From a virus: a DNA stretch of 64,000 nt. Below are positions 42,748-52,681 of the stretch, piece after piece. The stretch covers positions 51,247-115,246 of IMG/VR virus record IMGVR_UViG_3300048694_001252, one strand, 5' to 3'. The notes beneath the pieces were generated by a model. It was not told the DNA's origin, did no database searches, and was given only the letters and a program-made list of their open reading frames with translations. The position numbers and the translations under genes were made by a program. Position 1 is the first letter of the stretch. Each line of letters starts with the position of its first letter.

Positions 42748-45624
42748 ATGGCCGATCAACCAGTTGCCCCAATCACTGCCGACACCGCATCTGGTGCCAC
42801 TACTGGAACCGACGCGCCGGTACGACCCCTGGATCAGACTCAAGCACCTGCCTATACTCCAGCTCGTCGTACCGGTAGACTGATTGGATTTGAATCCAAT
42901 CGCGGTGGCGCGGCTGTGGGAGAGATTAGAGCACCGGTAGAACCTGTGGCACCAGTTGCGCCCGGTGCAGGTGCCACTGATGATAATCCACAACCCGATC
43001 AAGTGGATCTCACTGGGGCACGTAGCTATCAAGACCTAGTCACAGAGTGGAGCGTGAAACCGCAGCCCAACATCCTGGATCGATATCCCAGCTATACCTG
43101 GCAAGCATCGGTCTACATGATGAGCCCCGAACAGGCCAATGCCTATATCAAGAATCCCCGCAAACGACCCAATGGTTACAATCTCCTGTTCCAGAGTGGT
43201 GGTGCGGCCCGGGGACGCGGCGCACCACGCGGCGCCAGTGCCGGCACCGAGCAAGAACTGTTTCAAGATACCGATAATCGCAATCCCTTCTTCAGCAACG
43301 ATTTCTATATCGATGAGATCACGTTCAAGACACTGGCTCCCGGTAAAGGCTCTCAAACAGTCCACAGTGATGCCGAACTCAAATTCAGTGTGATTGAACC
43401 TGGTAATATCAGTCTCATTAGTAGATTGGCCGATGCTGCGCGTGACTTGTCGCCCACGCTCGATGGCAAAACCAACTATGCCTCGGCATCATATCTCATG
43501 ATCATTACCTTTTGGGCCCAGGATCAAGACGGTAACATGGTACAGGTAGGCGAGCGATCATCCACCAATCCCGAAGGGGCCTTGGTAGAAAAATACCTGC
43601 CCTTTACCATACAAAAAATATCCTATACCATCGGCAGCGGCCTGGTCAAATACGAATGGGCATGTGCCGTGACCGGCTTGTGGGAGGGAACCACCACACG
43701 CTGGAATACCATACGAAACACTGTGGAGTTACGCGGTGCCACTGTGGATGAAATGCTCAATGGTGCCAATCCCGCTACGATACAAGAACAGCAAGCGGCA
43801 GCCGACACGGCTACTACCACTACAACCGCGACCCCAACTGCTCCGCCTCGTCGCACTGGTAGACTGATTGGATTTGAATCCAACCGTGGTGGTGCGGCTG
43901 TGGGTCAGATACGCGCATCCACGCTACCCCCACCCAAAAGCAACGTTTCCCAGAGTGCTCTTGGACTCATGGACTATCTCAATGCACAGGAAAAGCAGGA
44001 TGTGCGCAACGGTTTGAAAAACATAGCCAATGAATATGTGCTGGAATACACACCCGAAGCAGAAGCTCTGATCAAATCAGCCCAATTACGCAAGGTCGGC
44101 GAAACAGTAAACAAAGCGGCCACGTCCATGGAACAGGCCAAGTCGCAGGACCCCCAATCGGCCAATCCTGACAAAGGTGGGCAGAGCATAAACACTCGCC
44201 TATTGTCAATAGCAGGCGGCGCTCAAGTGGTCAAGATCATGGAGATGGTGATTCGTGGTAGCACCTATATCACAGATCAAGCCAATGTGGAATTTGATGA
44301 GGAAAATAATCTACCGGTACCCAATAAAAAAATACCCAGCAAACAGAATCCCGGATTCAAGTGGTTCAGTATCATGCCTCGAGCTGAAAAATTGGGATTT
44401 GATGACAAAATTAGAGATTATGCTCGTCGCATAACTTATACCATCAGCACATTCAATGTGGCTCTCATGATGAGCCCTTATTTTTCCAAAGGTATATTTC
44501 CGGGACTACACAAACGCTATCCCTATTGGTTCACTGGTCAGAACATCGCAGTCTTGGACTATAAAGAAACTTTCAACTATTCCTATTTGATAACCAATAG
44601 TGGTAGTCCCGATAGTAAAAGTGTCAAAGCTACCACCGATGAAAATATGACTACTAGCATGGTAGTCATACCCTACGTAGCGATAGCAGCACGATCCAGC
44701 GAAAGTGGCCAAGGCGCTCAAAATCGCGCCAACGATATAGCAGCCAACGCAGCCGAAAATCTTTTCAATCCAGCCGATCTAGGCACTGCAAAAATCACTA
44801 TCCTGGGAGATCCAGCCTGGATCATGCAGGGCAGTATGCTGAATTCAGGACTCAATACTTCCAACGATACTCGTGGCTTCAACGATGATGGTAGTATAAA
44901 TTTTGATACCCAGCAGGCGCTCTGGGAAATAGTGTGGCAGAAGCCCGAAGATTATGATCTTGCCACTGGATTGGCTGATCCCTATAGTCGCACCGAACGA
45001 CTTTACAAAACTCGCCAGGCTCTCCAGAGTCGGGTATATATAGCCAATACGATAGAAAACTTTTTCCGCGGTGGTGAATTCACACAGACTATTGAGGGTA
45101 GCCTGGTACCAATACCAGTTGATGCCCAAGTCAGCGCAGACGCCAAAACCGAATTTGATGCACAAAATCAAGCCGCTACCGAGGCTGCCGGTGGTATGGA
45201 TACTCAATCGGATCAACGCGAACAGCCTGTGAGCGATAATCGATCGGTACCGGCTGTATCCCAGGCCTTGAACGGTGCTGCTGGAGAAATCGCAGGTGGC
45301 GTAGAACCCACATCAGTTGTGCTCAACAACGATTTCTTCAACGCAGCGCGTATGCAAAACACCGCCGGTGGTGCATCGGCTCTGTTGGTAGCAGCCACAC
45401 CTACCTTGTCTAATATCATTCCACTCAATAATGGTGTTAGCAGTATGTCTCAAATGATAAATTCTGCAGTGGCCAATGCTGCACCTGGTATCGCAACAGT
45501 ACAAACAGCACCGGCACCCTTGCCGGTAATCAGCAATGGACAGGTAGTGGGTGGTGCACAACCCACCACAGGCGAGGTCAACCCCGTGGTGTCGCAACCA
45601 CAGAACATGGCAAGAGAAACCTAA
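42748..45624 (+). CDS. Large baseplate structural protein, possible hub component (958 aa)
   Basis: The first conserved block (about 95-345) includes NILDRYPSYTWQASVYMMSP, FFSNDFYIDEITFKTLAPGK, LMIITFWAQDQDGNMVQVGE and KYEWACAVTGLWEGTTTRWN. The second (about 480-790) includes MEMVIRGSTYITDQANVEFD, AKITILGDPAWIMQGSMLNS and FFRGGEFTQTIEGSLVPIP. GDP-x-W-I and GEF-Q-I pieces recall hub proteins of the gp27/late-control-D kind, and the next gene is the gp5-like spike, so a hub role is inferred. Two Ala/Pro/Thr linkers each hold a 23-residue copy of RRTGRLIGFESNRGGAAVG. No enzyme motif is seen. Both neighbours are virtually contiguous, so it is a single operon. Confidence 0.75.
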   Translation: MADQPVAPITADTASGATTGTDAPVRPLDQTQAPAYTPARRTGRLIGFESNRGGAAVGEIRAPVEPVAPVAPGAGATDDNPQPDQVDLTGARSYQDLVTEWSVKPQPNILDRYPSYTWQASVYMMSPEQANAYIKNPRKRPNGYNLLFQSGGAARGRGAPRGASAGTEQELFQDTDNRNPFFSNDFYIDEITFKTLAPGKGSQTVHSDAELKFSVIEPGNISLISRLADAARDLSPTLDGKTNYASASYLMIITFWAQDQDGNMVQVGERSSTNPEGALVEKYLPFTIQKISYTIGSGLVKYEWACAVTGLWEGTTTRWNTIRNTVELRGATVDEMLNGANPATIQEQQAAADTATTTTTATPTAPPRRTGRLIGFESNRGGAAVGQIRASTLPPPKSNVSQSALGLMDYLNAQEKQDVRNGLKNIANEYVLEYTPEAEALIKSAQLRKVGETVNKAATSMEQAKSQDPQSANPDKGGQSINTRLLSIAGGAQVVKIMEMVIRGSTYITDQANVEFDEENNLPVPNKKIPSKQNPGFKWFSIMPRAEKLGFDDKIRDYARRITYTISTFNVALMMSPYFSKGIFPGLHKRYPYWFTGQNIAVLDYKETFNYSYLITNSGSPDSKSVKATTDENMTTSMVVIPYVAIAARSSESGQGAQNRANDIAANAAENLFNPADLGTAKITILGDPAWIMQGSMLNSGLNTSNDTRGFNDDGSINFDTQQALWEIVWQKPEDYDLATGLADPYSRTERLYKTRQALQSRVYIANTIENFFRGGEFTQTIEGSLVPIPVDAQVSADAKTEFDAQNQAATEAAGGMDTQSDQREQPVSDNRSVPAVSQALNGAAGEIAGGVEPTSVVLNNDFFNAARMQNTAGGASALLVAATPTLSNIIPLNNGVSSMSQMINSAVANAAPGIATVQTAPAPLPVISNGQVVGGAQPTTGEVNPVVSQPQNMARET
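42865..42933 (+). repeat. Internal 69-bp repeat, copy 1 (second copy at 43849-43917)
   Basis: Encodes RRTGRLIGFESNRGGAAVGE followed by IRA. The second copy in the same gene differs by one residue (Gln for Glu) with several silent changes, so selection has kept the peptide. The copies sit in the two disordered linkers of the 958-aa protein. Confidence 0.8.
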
Positions 45625-47136
45625 ATGGCTGAAAATACACAACGTACCAATGGAGTACCAGTCAACTATCGCTTTGATCGTGGCGGTACCCCGGCCCTGT
45701 TTGGACCGTTTTATGGCAAGGTCATGAACAATGTCGATCCCACCCGTAATGGTCGATTGCAAGTGTACATTGAGGCGTTTGGTACTGCGGCCGAGGATGA
45801 CGATAGCCAGTGGAAAACCGTGCAATATCTCCCGCCCTTTTACGGAGTAACACCACCCAATCTTACCCCATCAACCGGCGATGGTCAGTTTCCCAACAAT
45901 CAAAACAGCTATGGCATGTGGTTTACACCTCCCGATCTAGGCGTCAAGGTGTTGTGTATGTTCGTGGATGGTGACACACAGGATCCTTCCAAGGCCTACT
46001 ACATTGGTGTGGTACCCGTGAACAGCGTGAACCACATGATACCGGCCATTGGGGCTGAATCCAACTATGTGCCCGGCAATCCCAATCAAGAGGCCTATTT
46101 TGTCAATGCCAGCAGCATGCCGGTCACGGAAATCAATACCAACAACACCACACAGGACAATGCCAGTAGATTCTTTGACGCTAAAAAACCAATACAGAGC
46201 GTGGTGGCTGCGGCCATGTTCCAGCAGGGTCTAGCCGAGGATACCGAACGTGGTCCCATACATAGCTCGGCGCAGCGTGAAAGTCCCAGTGCCTGTTATG
46301 GTATCAGTACACCAGGAACTGCGATCTATCAGGGTGGTCTCAAACCCAAAGATATATTGCAAAAACTCAATGCGGATGAAGTCAAACCCGCGGATCTACA
46401 GGTGATAGGTCGCATGGGCGGTCATACCCTGGTCATGGATGATGGCGACATCGAGGGCAACAATCAACTGTTCCGCTTGCGTACAGCCAAGGGTCATCAG
46501 ATCATGATGAATGATACTGATAACTTCCTCTATATCATACATGCCAATGGTCAGACCTGGATCGAGCTGGGTGTAGAAGGCACTGTGGACATCTACAGCA
46601 GCAATTCAGTCAACGTGCGCACCCAGGGCGATATCAATATGCATGCCGATCGCGATATCACAATGTGGGCCGGTCGCGATATCCGGATGCATGCTCGGCA
46701 GGATATCATTCAAGAAGCTGATCGAAACTATGCTCTTACGGCACAGGCTGACTTGAAAATCTACAGCAAAAATACCCTGTATGTCAAAGCCGATGGCGCC
46801 ATAGGTATACAAAGCGCCAGCACCACTTGGAATTCCGGTAGCCAGTATACTTTGACCGCTGGCGGTATTGATCTCAACGGTCCGGTAGCACCACCGGTCA
46901 CCGCACCCACACCCATACCCAAGGTCAAACTAGATACTGTGAAATTTAGCACCAATAAAGGTTGGATCAAGGACACCGGCAATCTCGAATCCATCTGTAA
47001 TCGTGTGCCCACACACGAACCCTGGCCCTATCACAATCTTGGGGTCAACGTCAAGATTGAGTATGAATCAGGTCAACCCACCCCGCCGCCCGCGGCACCA
47101 CCAATCCCGGCCAATGTGACCTTGAGAGTAAAATGA
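45625..47136 (+). CDS. 5: Baseplate hub spike protein, gp5-like without lysozyme (503 aa)
   Basis: The N-terminal part (LFGPFYGKVMNNVDPTRNGR, LQVYIEAFG, YGMWFTPPDLGVKVLCMFVD, AYYIGVVP) is the OB-fold of gp5/VgrG spikes. A middle segment VIGRMGGHTLVMDDGDIEGN and LRTAKGHQIMMNDTDNFLYI leads into a beta-helix of short repeats (GDINMHADRDITMWAGRDIR, MHARQDIIQEADRNY). T4 gp5 (575 aa) has a lysozyme domain between OB-fold and helix; I see none here, and a GH24 domain is instead found in the 929-aa protein at 29276-32065. The spike pierces the outer membrane during contraction. It overlaps the next gene by 4 bp (ATGA). Confidence 0.87.
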   Translation: MAENTQRTNGVPVNYRFDRGGTPALFGPFYGKVMNNVDPTRNGRLQVYIEAFGTAAEDDDSQWKTVQYLPPFYGVTPPNLTPSTGDGQFPNNQNSYGMWFTPPDLGVKVLCMFVDGDTQDPSKAYYIGVVPVNSVNHMIPAIGAESNYVPGNPNQEAYFVNASSMPVTEINTNNTTQDNASRFFDAKKPIQSVVAAAMFQQGLAEDTERGPIHSSAQRESPSACYGISTPGTAIYQGGLKPKDILQKLNADEVKPADLQVIGRMGGHTLVMDDGDIEGNNQLFRLRTAKGHQIMMNDTDNFLYIIHANGQTWIELGVEGTVDIYSSNSVNVRTQGDINMHADRDITMWAGRDIRMHARQDIIQEADRNYALTAQADLKIYSKNTLYVKADGAIGIQSASTTWNSGSQYTLTAGGIDLNGPVAPPVTAPTPIPKVKLDTVKFSTNKGWIKDTGNLESICNRVPTHEPWPYHNLGVNVKIEYESGQPTPPPAAPPIPANVTLRVK

Positions 47137-48533
47137 GCAAATTCACTTTCACCAATCCCTTGAATGGTCAGATCATAGAAGTAGAAGGTCCGCCCACGTT
47201 GACCCAGGCCCAGGCTCAAGAGATTTTCAAACAGCAGTTTGATGCCGGTAGCCTGGTGGGTCTCCGATCCGGCGACACCATCAACAGCGCCAGTCAACTG
47301 GCTGGTGGTCTGCTGAGTTCAGCGGCACAGGTAAGTCAATCACTGTTACCCCAGGCATCGACACTGCTGAATCAAGGGCTACCCCAGGCTCTAACAACTG
47401 CTTCGGCGGCCGCCACGGATATCACAGACAAAATCAAGAACGTGGTGCCTACATTGCCCATCAACATGGGAGACCTGGCCAAACAGACCAGTTCCTTGAT
47501 GCCCATGCAGGGTCTGGATCAACTGGATGTGAGATCTACCTTGAGTCAGGCCAGTAAACTGGTAAGTCAAGCCGCCGATCAAGTGTCAAATGAACTGGGC
47601 GCTGGCAAATTTGGATTTGATGCTCAGCAGTTGGAACGTGCCGGTGTGCTCAAACCAGGCACATTTAGTACCTATCTCGCAGATGGCACTGCCAATCTTA
47701 CTTCGGTGCTAAACAGCCCCTCGGTCTGGACCGGTGCCAATGGCATAACCGATGTCGACAAATTATTGAGTTCGGTACCCACGCAGAATCTCATACAGCA
47801 GGATCTCATGAGTCAGGGTCTGTCCGGAGTCAAGGAACTGGGTGTGAATATTGACAAGCTGGGTAAATCTCTACAGGCCGGAGTAGCACTCAATGCCAGC
47901 AAAAGCATCCAGGACACAGTGGCCTGGGCCAAGGGCCTGCCACTTCCGGCCGAAGTCAAAACCCAGTTGGATCAGGCTGCTCGTGATGCTGCATTTGCTA
48001 CCGATCTTGGCAACACCGTGGCCAATGATGCAGTCAAACAACAGGATCCTGCCTTGCCCGCGATCGATACTGCGCAGAGGCAGACCGTGGATGCAGCCAC
48101 CACACGGGTGACTGGCAGCGACAAGATACCGCAGGTGGATTTTCAATCTGCTTCGGTCCAGGAACTATTGGGTACCACAGTGGCCACTTTTGGTATACAG
48201 GTGGATGTGTTGGCTCGTAATCGCTATACCGATCTCAATAACCAAACCATCGAACTCATACCCCTGACTGACACCGTGAGCACAGAAAAAAATCCCGCTC
48301 AGATAGCCAGTTTGCTCCAGCGTTGGCAGGATCTACTGGGCGAATATGATGCGTTTAGCGGTGAAATCCTGAGCCTCCAACGACAAAGTCAGGCCCTGGA
48401 AACTCGTAGTGGTAAACCTATCCCGGGCGCAGCCAACCTTGAAGCCGTGGCAGTGCGCATACCGCCCGCAGTGGCCATAGTGAAAAAGTATATTGATCGT
48501 TTGCAAAACCTACTGCAAGGGCTTACGAGTTAG
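47133..48533 (+). CDS. Baseplate-operon structural protein of unknown type (466 aa)
   Basis: After MSKFTFTNPLNGQIIEVEGP and PTLTQAQAQEIFKQQFDAGS, which looks like a small beta unit plus helix, the protein is Gln/Ser/Ala-rich helical text (LLNQGLPQALTTASAAATDI). The C-terminal part is more ordered (QVDFQSASVQELLGTTVATF; YIDRLQNLLQGLTS at the end). I recognise no named family. The position between the gp5-like spike and gp25, and ATGA coupling to the spike gene, make a hub or spike-associated role likely. It ends in TAG, with TAA two codons later, and its stop is followed at once by a late octamer for gp25. Confidence 0.72.
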   Translation: MSKFTFTNPLNGQIIEVEGPPTLTQAQAQEIFKQQFDAGSLVGLRSGDTINSASQLAGGLLSSAAQVSQSLLPQASTLLNQGLPQALTTASAAATDITDKIKNVVPTLPINMGDLAKQTSSLMPMQGLDQLDVRSTLSQASKLVSQAADQVSNELGAGKFGFDAQQLERAGVLKPGTFSTYLADGTANLTSVLNSPSVWTGANGITDVDKLLSSVPTQNLIQQDLMSQGLSGVKELGVNIDKLGKSLQAGVALNASKSIQDTVAWAKGLPLPAEVKTQLDQAARDAAFATDLGNTVANDAVKQQDPALPAIDTAQRQTVDAATTRVTGSDKIPQVDFQSASVQELLGTTVATFGIQVDVLARNRYTDLNNQTIELIPLTDTVSTEKNPAQIASLLQRWQDLLGEYDAFSGEILSLQRQSQALETRSGKPIPGAANLEAVAVRIPPAVAIVKKYIDRLQNLLQGLTS

Positions 48534-48534
48534 C

Positions 48535-48542
48535 TATAAATA
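48535..48542 (+). promoter_or_regulatory. Perfect late octamer TATAAATA before gp25
   Basis: TATAAATATCATT precedes ATG 48548, leaving five bases between octamer and start codon and no Shine-Dalgarno. It is an exact T4 late consensus. A transcript starting the usual few bases downstream would have virtually no leader. Confidence 0.6.
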
Positions 48543-48547
48543 TCATT

Positions 48548-48922
48548 ATGACTACTTTCGTTGGTTTCAGCACAGTAAATCGTCCCAAAAAGTTCACGCT
48601 CACGGACTTTGCATTGGTCAAGCAGGACTTGATCAATGCCTTCAACATACGTCAAGGAAGCCTGCCCGGTCGTCCGGCCACGGGTACCTTGATATGGGAC
48701 TTCCTGTTCGAAAATCAAATCGAAGAACTACAAAACAACGTGATCCGAGAGATACAGCGAGTGGTGGCCCAGGATCCACGTATCACTGTGACCAACCTCC
48801 AGGTATTCCCCCAAGAAAATGGCATGCTGATCCAGCTACAACTGGCCACAGTGCAGAGTACCAATGCCGAAATACTCAGCGTGTTTTTTGACGCCCAACA
48901 ACGATTCGCCTCCTACGTATAA
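48548..48922 (+). CDS. 25: Baseplate wedge protein gp25
   Basis: The sequence LTDFALVKQDLINAFNIRQG, SLPGRPATGTLIWDFLFENQ and VIREIQRVVAQDPRITVTNL is the gp25/TssE-like fold found in all contractile injection baseplates. The conserved QGS-PG-P-GT-IW pattern is complete. The length of 124 aa is close to T4 gp25 (132 aa). It connects wedge and sheath and helps trigger contraction. No ribosome-binding site is seen; a late octamer is directly upstream. Confidence 0.95.
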   Translation: MTTFVGFSTVNRPKKFTLTDFALVKQDLINAFNIRQGSLPGRPATGTLIWDFLFENQIEELQNNVIREIQRVVAQDPRITVTNLQVFPQENGMLIQLQLATVQSTNAEILSVFFDAQQRFASYV

Positions 48923-48941
48923 CCTAGCCTTTTTTGCCGCC

Positions 48942-48949
48942 CATAAATA
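48942..48949 (+). promoter_or_regulatory. Late-type octamer before gp6
   Basis: CATAAATA in the 54-bp gap between gp25 and gp6, 27 bp before ATG 48977. The leader includes AAAGG (48961-48965), rather far from the start, and a T-rich stretch. Confidence 0.5.
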
Positions 48950-48976
48950 ACAGGCAACCAAAAGGTTTTTATTGAG

Positions 48977-51900
48977 ATGGCACAAACCACCCGACAGACT
49001 GCTATTTTTGGTGTGGAAGACTGGAAACAGATCTACCAAACCTACCGCGAAGCTGACTTCCAGAGCTATGATTTCGAAACTCTACGCAAGAGTTTCATAG
49101 ATTACCTCAGACTATACTATCCCGAAACATTCAATGACTATGTGGAGAGTTCGGAATTCATAGCTCTGCTGGATATCATTGCTTTCATGGGTCAGAGTCT
49201 GGCATTTCGTACCGACTTGAACACACGCGAAAACTATATCGACACCGCGGAACGTCGTGACAGCGTGACTCGCTTGGCCAATCTCGTGAGCTATACTGCC
49301 AAGCGCAACACCGCAGCCCAGGGCTTGCTCAAGGTATTCAACGTGGTCACTACCGAGAATGTGGTAGATTACAATGGTGTGAATTTGGGCAATATCATAG
49401 TGAACTGGAATGACCCTACCAATCCCGATTGGCAGGAGCAATTCACTACCATCATCAATGCAGCACTGGTAGATAGCCAAAAGATCGGCCGTCCTGGTAA
49501 CCGACAGAGCATATTGGGTGTGCTCACAGATGAATATGCTGTGAATCTAGTGCCCGGCTTCTTGCCCGTGATCAGTTATAGTGCCACGGTTGACAACATA
49601 TCCATGCCGTTTGAGGCCATGAGCTCAACCACAGTGGGTGAGGATTACATATACGAACCGCCGCCACGCCCTGGCGTCAGCTTCAACATGCTGTATCGCA
49701 ATGATCAAATGGGCTATGCCAGTGCTGATACCGGTTATTTCTTCCTGTTCAAACAGGGGGTGTTGCAGAATCAAGATTTCAACCTGCCCGAACGCATCGC
49801 CAATCGCACTGTAAACATCAACATTGAAGGTGTAAACAATCAGGATCGTTGGTTGTTCCAGTTGGATAACGTGGGCAACATCAATCGCGAATGGCAGTAT
49901 GTGGAGAATATCTATTCCGCTGCGGCCCAGCAACAACAGCAGTTGCGCCCAATCTATACTGTGAACAGTCGTACCAACGATCAGATCACCATGGTGTTTG
50001 GTGACGGTGTGTTTAGCGAGATTCCAGTGGGCACGTTCCGTGCCTATGTGCGAGCCAGCAACGGTCTGCAATACATCATCAATCCTGAAGAGATGCAGAA
50101 CGTCACGCTACCTATCAATTATATCAGTCGTACCGGTAACCTAGAAACTATAACTTTCACCTGCGGTATCACCAAGCCCGTGAGCAACGCACAAGCTCGC
50201 GAAAGCATCAACGACATCAAACAACGTGCCCCGGCCCGTTACTATACACAGAATCGCATGGTAAATGGCGAGGATTATAACCTGTTCCCGTTTACGGCCT
50301 ACAACAGCATACTCAAAAGCAAGGCCGTGAATCGCAGCAGTATCGGAACCAGTCGCTATCTTGACCTCGTGGACAACACCGGCAAATACAGTAGCACCAA
50401 TACATTTGGCAGTGACGGTGGTTTGTGGGAGGAAAACATCCTACCGGCCATACTATTTTCCTGGACCAATCGTAACGAGATCGCAGATGTTATCGCCAAT
50501 CAGATACAGCCACACCTGATTGATCCTACCATGCGGCAGTTCTATTATGCCAATTTTCCACGTGAGCTCTGCAACACCTTTGATATACAATGCACGGCCA
50601 CCACGTCGGGCACCAATGCCATCACGGTATCTGATACCAATGCTGACGATTTTTTCAATCGCTATGTGACCACGTCGGTATTACCCTTGCAAATTGTTTT
50701 CAACGGTGACGTGGGCGGTGGTATTATATCAGGCTTGCCCTACTATATCATCGGCATCAACAGCATCAACAAAACCTTTACTGTCAGCACCGCACCCAAT
50801 GGCAGCGCCACGGTCTTGACCAATAGTACTGTGACCATGCCGGCCACGATCAATCTCAATACCTATAACACCACCTGGCATCAAAGTACTACGTTGGCCA
50901 ACGAAACCACGGGCTATTTTGTCAATAATTCTTCATCGCCTATTGCAATAGGTAGTACTTCAAGTACCACTTTGCGTTATGCAGTCGTGGGTAGCCTTGT
51001 AAGATTTGTAGCGCCCAGCGGTTACTATTTTGATGCCAATAATCATCTCCAGGTGGGAGTTCCACAACGACCCGAAGAGCATCTAGAAATCTGGGCCAGT
51101 CCCATCAAGATTTCAGGCGATGGCAGCAACAACGGTCTGGGCAATTTCTCCAATGGTCAAGGACCGGTCACACTGAACGACTTTGTGCCCACGGGCGCTA
51201 TAGTGGATACCATTATCCCGTTGTTCGCAACCGATCTCACTACCAGCGTAAAACAACAGATAACCGAGCAGATGTTGCTGTACAAGACCTTTGGTCTTGG
51301 TTATGATAACGATGGTAGCATAACCGGTACACCCTATTCTTGGTATGTGATCACTGCCACCAACATCAATACCGATGCGCCCTGGAGTCAGACCTATGCA
51401 GGTAACACCTCGGGATTGAACCTTGACGCGTCATGGTTAGCACAGTTCGTGGTAGAAAATCAGAACTATACTATCACGTTCCGGGGTCTGGCCTATGTGT
51501 TTGGATCAGTCCTGCAGACTAGATTCTTCTTCTACGGTGATGAACAGATCTATGACAGCCGCAGTGGCACCGTGATACGTGATTTCATCGATGTGCTGTC
51601 GGTCAACACTGAACCTGACAGCAATGCGCATCTGCCGGGCAGCATCTATACGACCATTATAGGTCAGCCGGTAGAACCAGACGGTTATGTGGATGATTTC
51701 AAGGTATTGGTTAGCTATCGCGATCACGACAATGATGGTGTGCCAGATAACCCTGACTTTTTTGAAGAAATCGTGGCACCCACAGTGAACCCCACACAGA
51801 AATTGATTTTCCTCCAGCAAGTGGTAGATTTTGACAATCTGCAGAGATATGTGCTGGTAGAACCCGGTCGGGTGAGTTCTGACTATGCCACGCTACCTGA

Positions 51901-52681
51901 TATTGAGATGGCCAAAAACCAATGGGTACCTGGGCAGGTGTTTTATGCCACGTCTGAGGAGGCTTTTTATCAATTGAACATAACCACAGATGGTGTGCTG
52001 CAAGTAAACCCAATATCGGGCTGGCAAGCGCGGGTGGGACGTCAGGCTCTGTACTATCAATATCGACACAATGCGCCCCTGACCACACGTATTGATCCTG
52101 GTACTACCAACATCATAGATCTCTATCTGGTTACCAATCAATTCTATACTGCCTATCAAAATTGGTTGAGAGATACCACGGGCACTGTGCTTGAACCCGA
52201 ACCACCCACCATTGGTGAGCTCAGTACAGCATATCAGGCTCTGGATGATTACAAAATGTTGAGCGACAATATTGTGCCCAACAGTGTGGTTTTCAAACCG
52301 CTGTTTGGTGCCAAGGCTGCCCCGCAATTGCGAGCCACTGTCAAGGTCATACGTGCAGCCAACAGCACCGCAACCTCTAGCGAAATCAAGAGCGCAGTAT
52401 TGGCACAGATGAACGCCTATTTCAGCATCGACATCTGGAACTTTGGTGACACCTTTTATTTCAGCGAACTGGCTGCATATCTGCACCGTACACTGGGTAC
52501 CATCATATCTTCGGTGGTCTTGGTCCCCCTTGACCCACAAAAGAGCTTTGGTGATCTATACGAAATCCGCAGTCAGCCCAACGAGATTTTTGCCAATGCA
52601 GCAACCATTGACAACATTGATGTGATAGAAGCCTTGACCAGCGTCAATTTGCATACAGCACCAGGTAGTGGAGTAATTTGA
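48977..52681 (+). CDS. 6: Baseplate wedge protein gp6 (1,234 aa)
   Basis: The N-terminal half matches gp6: LRKSFIDYLRLYYPETFNDY, SEFIALLDIIAFMGQSLAFR, TDLNTRENYIDTAERRDSVT and RLANLVSYTAKRNTAAQGLL, followed by FGDGVFSEIPVGTFRAYVRA. The C-terminal part has IRAANSTATSSEIKSAVLAQ and MNAYFSIDIWNFGDTFYFSE, as in the J-type baseplate family. It is about twice as long as T4 gp6 (660 aa), with extra beta-rich insertions in the middle (about 560-1000). gp6 dimers form the iris ring of the baseplate periphery. The stop overlaps the next ATG (TGATG). Confidence 0.93.
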   Translation: MAQTTRQTAIFGVEDWKQIYQTYREADFQSYDFETLRKSFIDYLRLYYPETFNDYVESSEFIALLDIIAFMGQSLAFRTDLNTRENYIDTAERRDSVTRLANLVSYTAKRNTAAQGLLKVFNVVTTENVVDYNGVNLGNIIVNWNDPTNPDWQEQFTTIINAALVDSQKIGRPGNRQSILGVLTDEYAVNLVPGFLPVISYSATVDNISMPFEAMSSTTVGEDYIYEPPPRPGVSFNMLYRNDQMGYASADTGYFFLFKQGVLQNQDFNLPERIANRTVNINIEGVNNQDRWLFQLDNVGNINREWQYVENIYSAAAQQQQQLRPIYTVNSRTNDQITMVFGDGVFSEIPVGTFRAYVRASNGLQYIINPEEMQNVTLPINYISRTGNLETITFTCGITKPVSNAQARESINDIKQRAPARYYTQNRMVNGEDYNLFPFTAYNSILKSKAVNRSSIGTSRYLDLVDNTGKYSSTNTFGSDGGLWEENILPAILFSWTNRNEIADVIANQIQPHLIDPTMRQFYYANFPRELCNTFDIQCTATTSGTNAITVSDTNADDFFNRYVTTSVLPLQIVFNGDVGGGIISGLPYYIIGINSINKTFTVSTAPNGSATVLTNSTVTMPATINLNTYNTTWHQSTTLANETTGYFVNNSSSPIAIGSTSSTTLRYAVVGSLVRFVAPSGYYFDANNHLQVGVPQRPEEHLEIWASPIKISGDGSNNGLGNFSNGQGPVTLNDFVPTGAIVDTIIPLFATDLTTSVKQQITEQMLLYKTFGLGYDNDGSITGTPYSWYVITATNINTDAPWSQTYAGNTSGLNLDASWLAQFVVENQNYTITFRGLAYVFGSVLQTRFFFYGDEQIYDSRSGTVIRDFIDVLSVNTEPDSNAHLPGSIYTTIIGQPVEPDGYVDDFKVLVSYRDHDNDGVPDNPDFFEEIVAPTVNPTQKLIFLQQVVDFDNLQRYVLVEPGRVSSDYATLPDIEMAKNQWVPGQVFYATSEEAFYQLNITTDGVLQVNPISGWQARVGRQALYYQYRHNAPLTTRIDPGTTNIIDLYLVTNQFYTAYQNWLRDTTGTVLEPEPPTIGELSTAYQALDDYKMLSDNIVPNSVVFKPLFGAKAAPQLRATVKVIRAANSTATSSEIKSAVLAQMNAYFSIDIWNFGDTFYFSELAAYLHRTLGTIISSVVLVPLDPQKSFGDLYEIRSQPNEIFANAATIDNIDVIEALTSVNLHTAPGSGVI

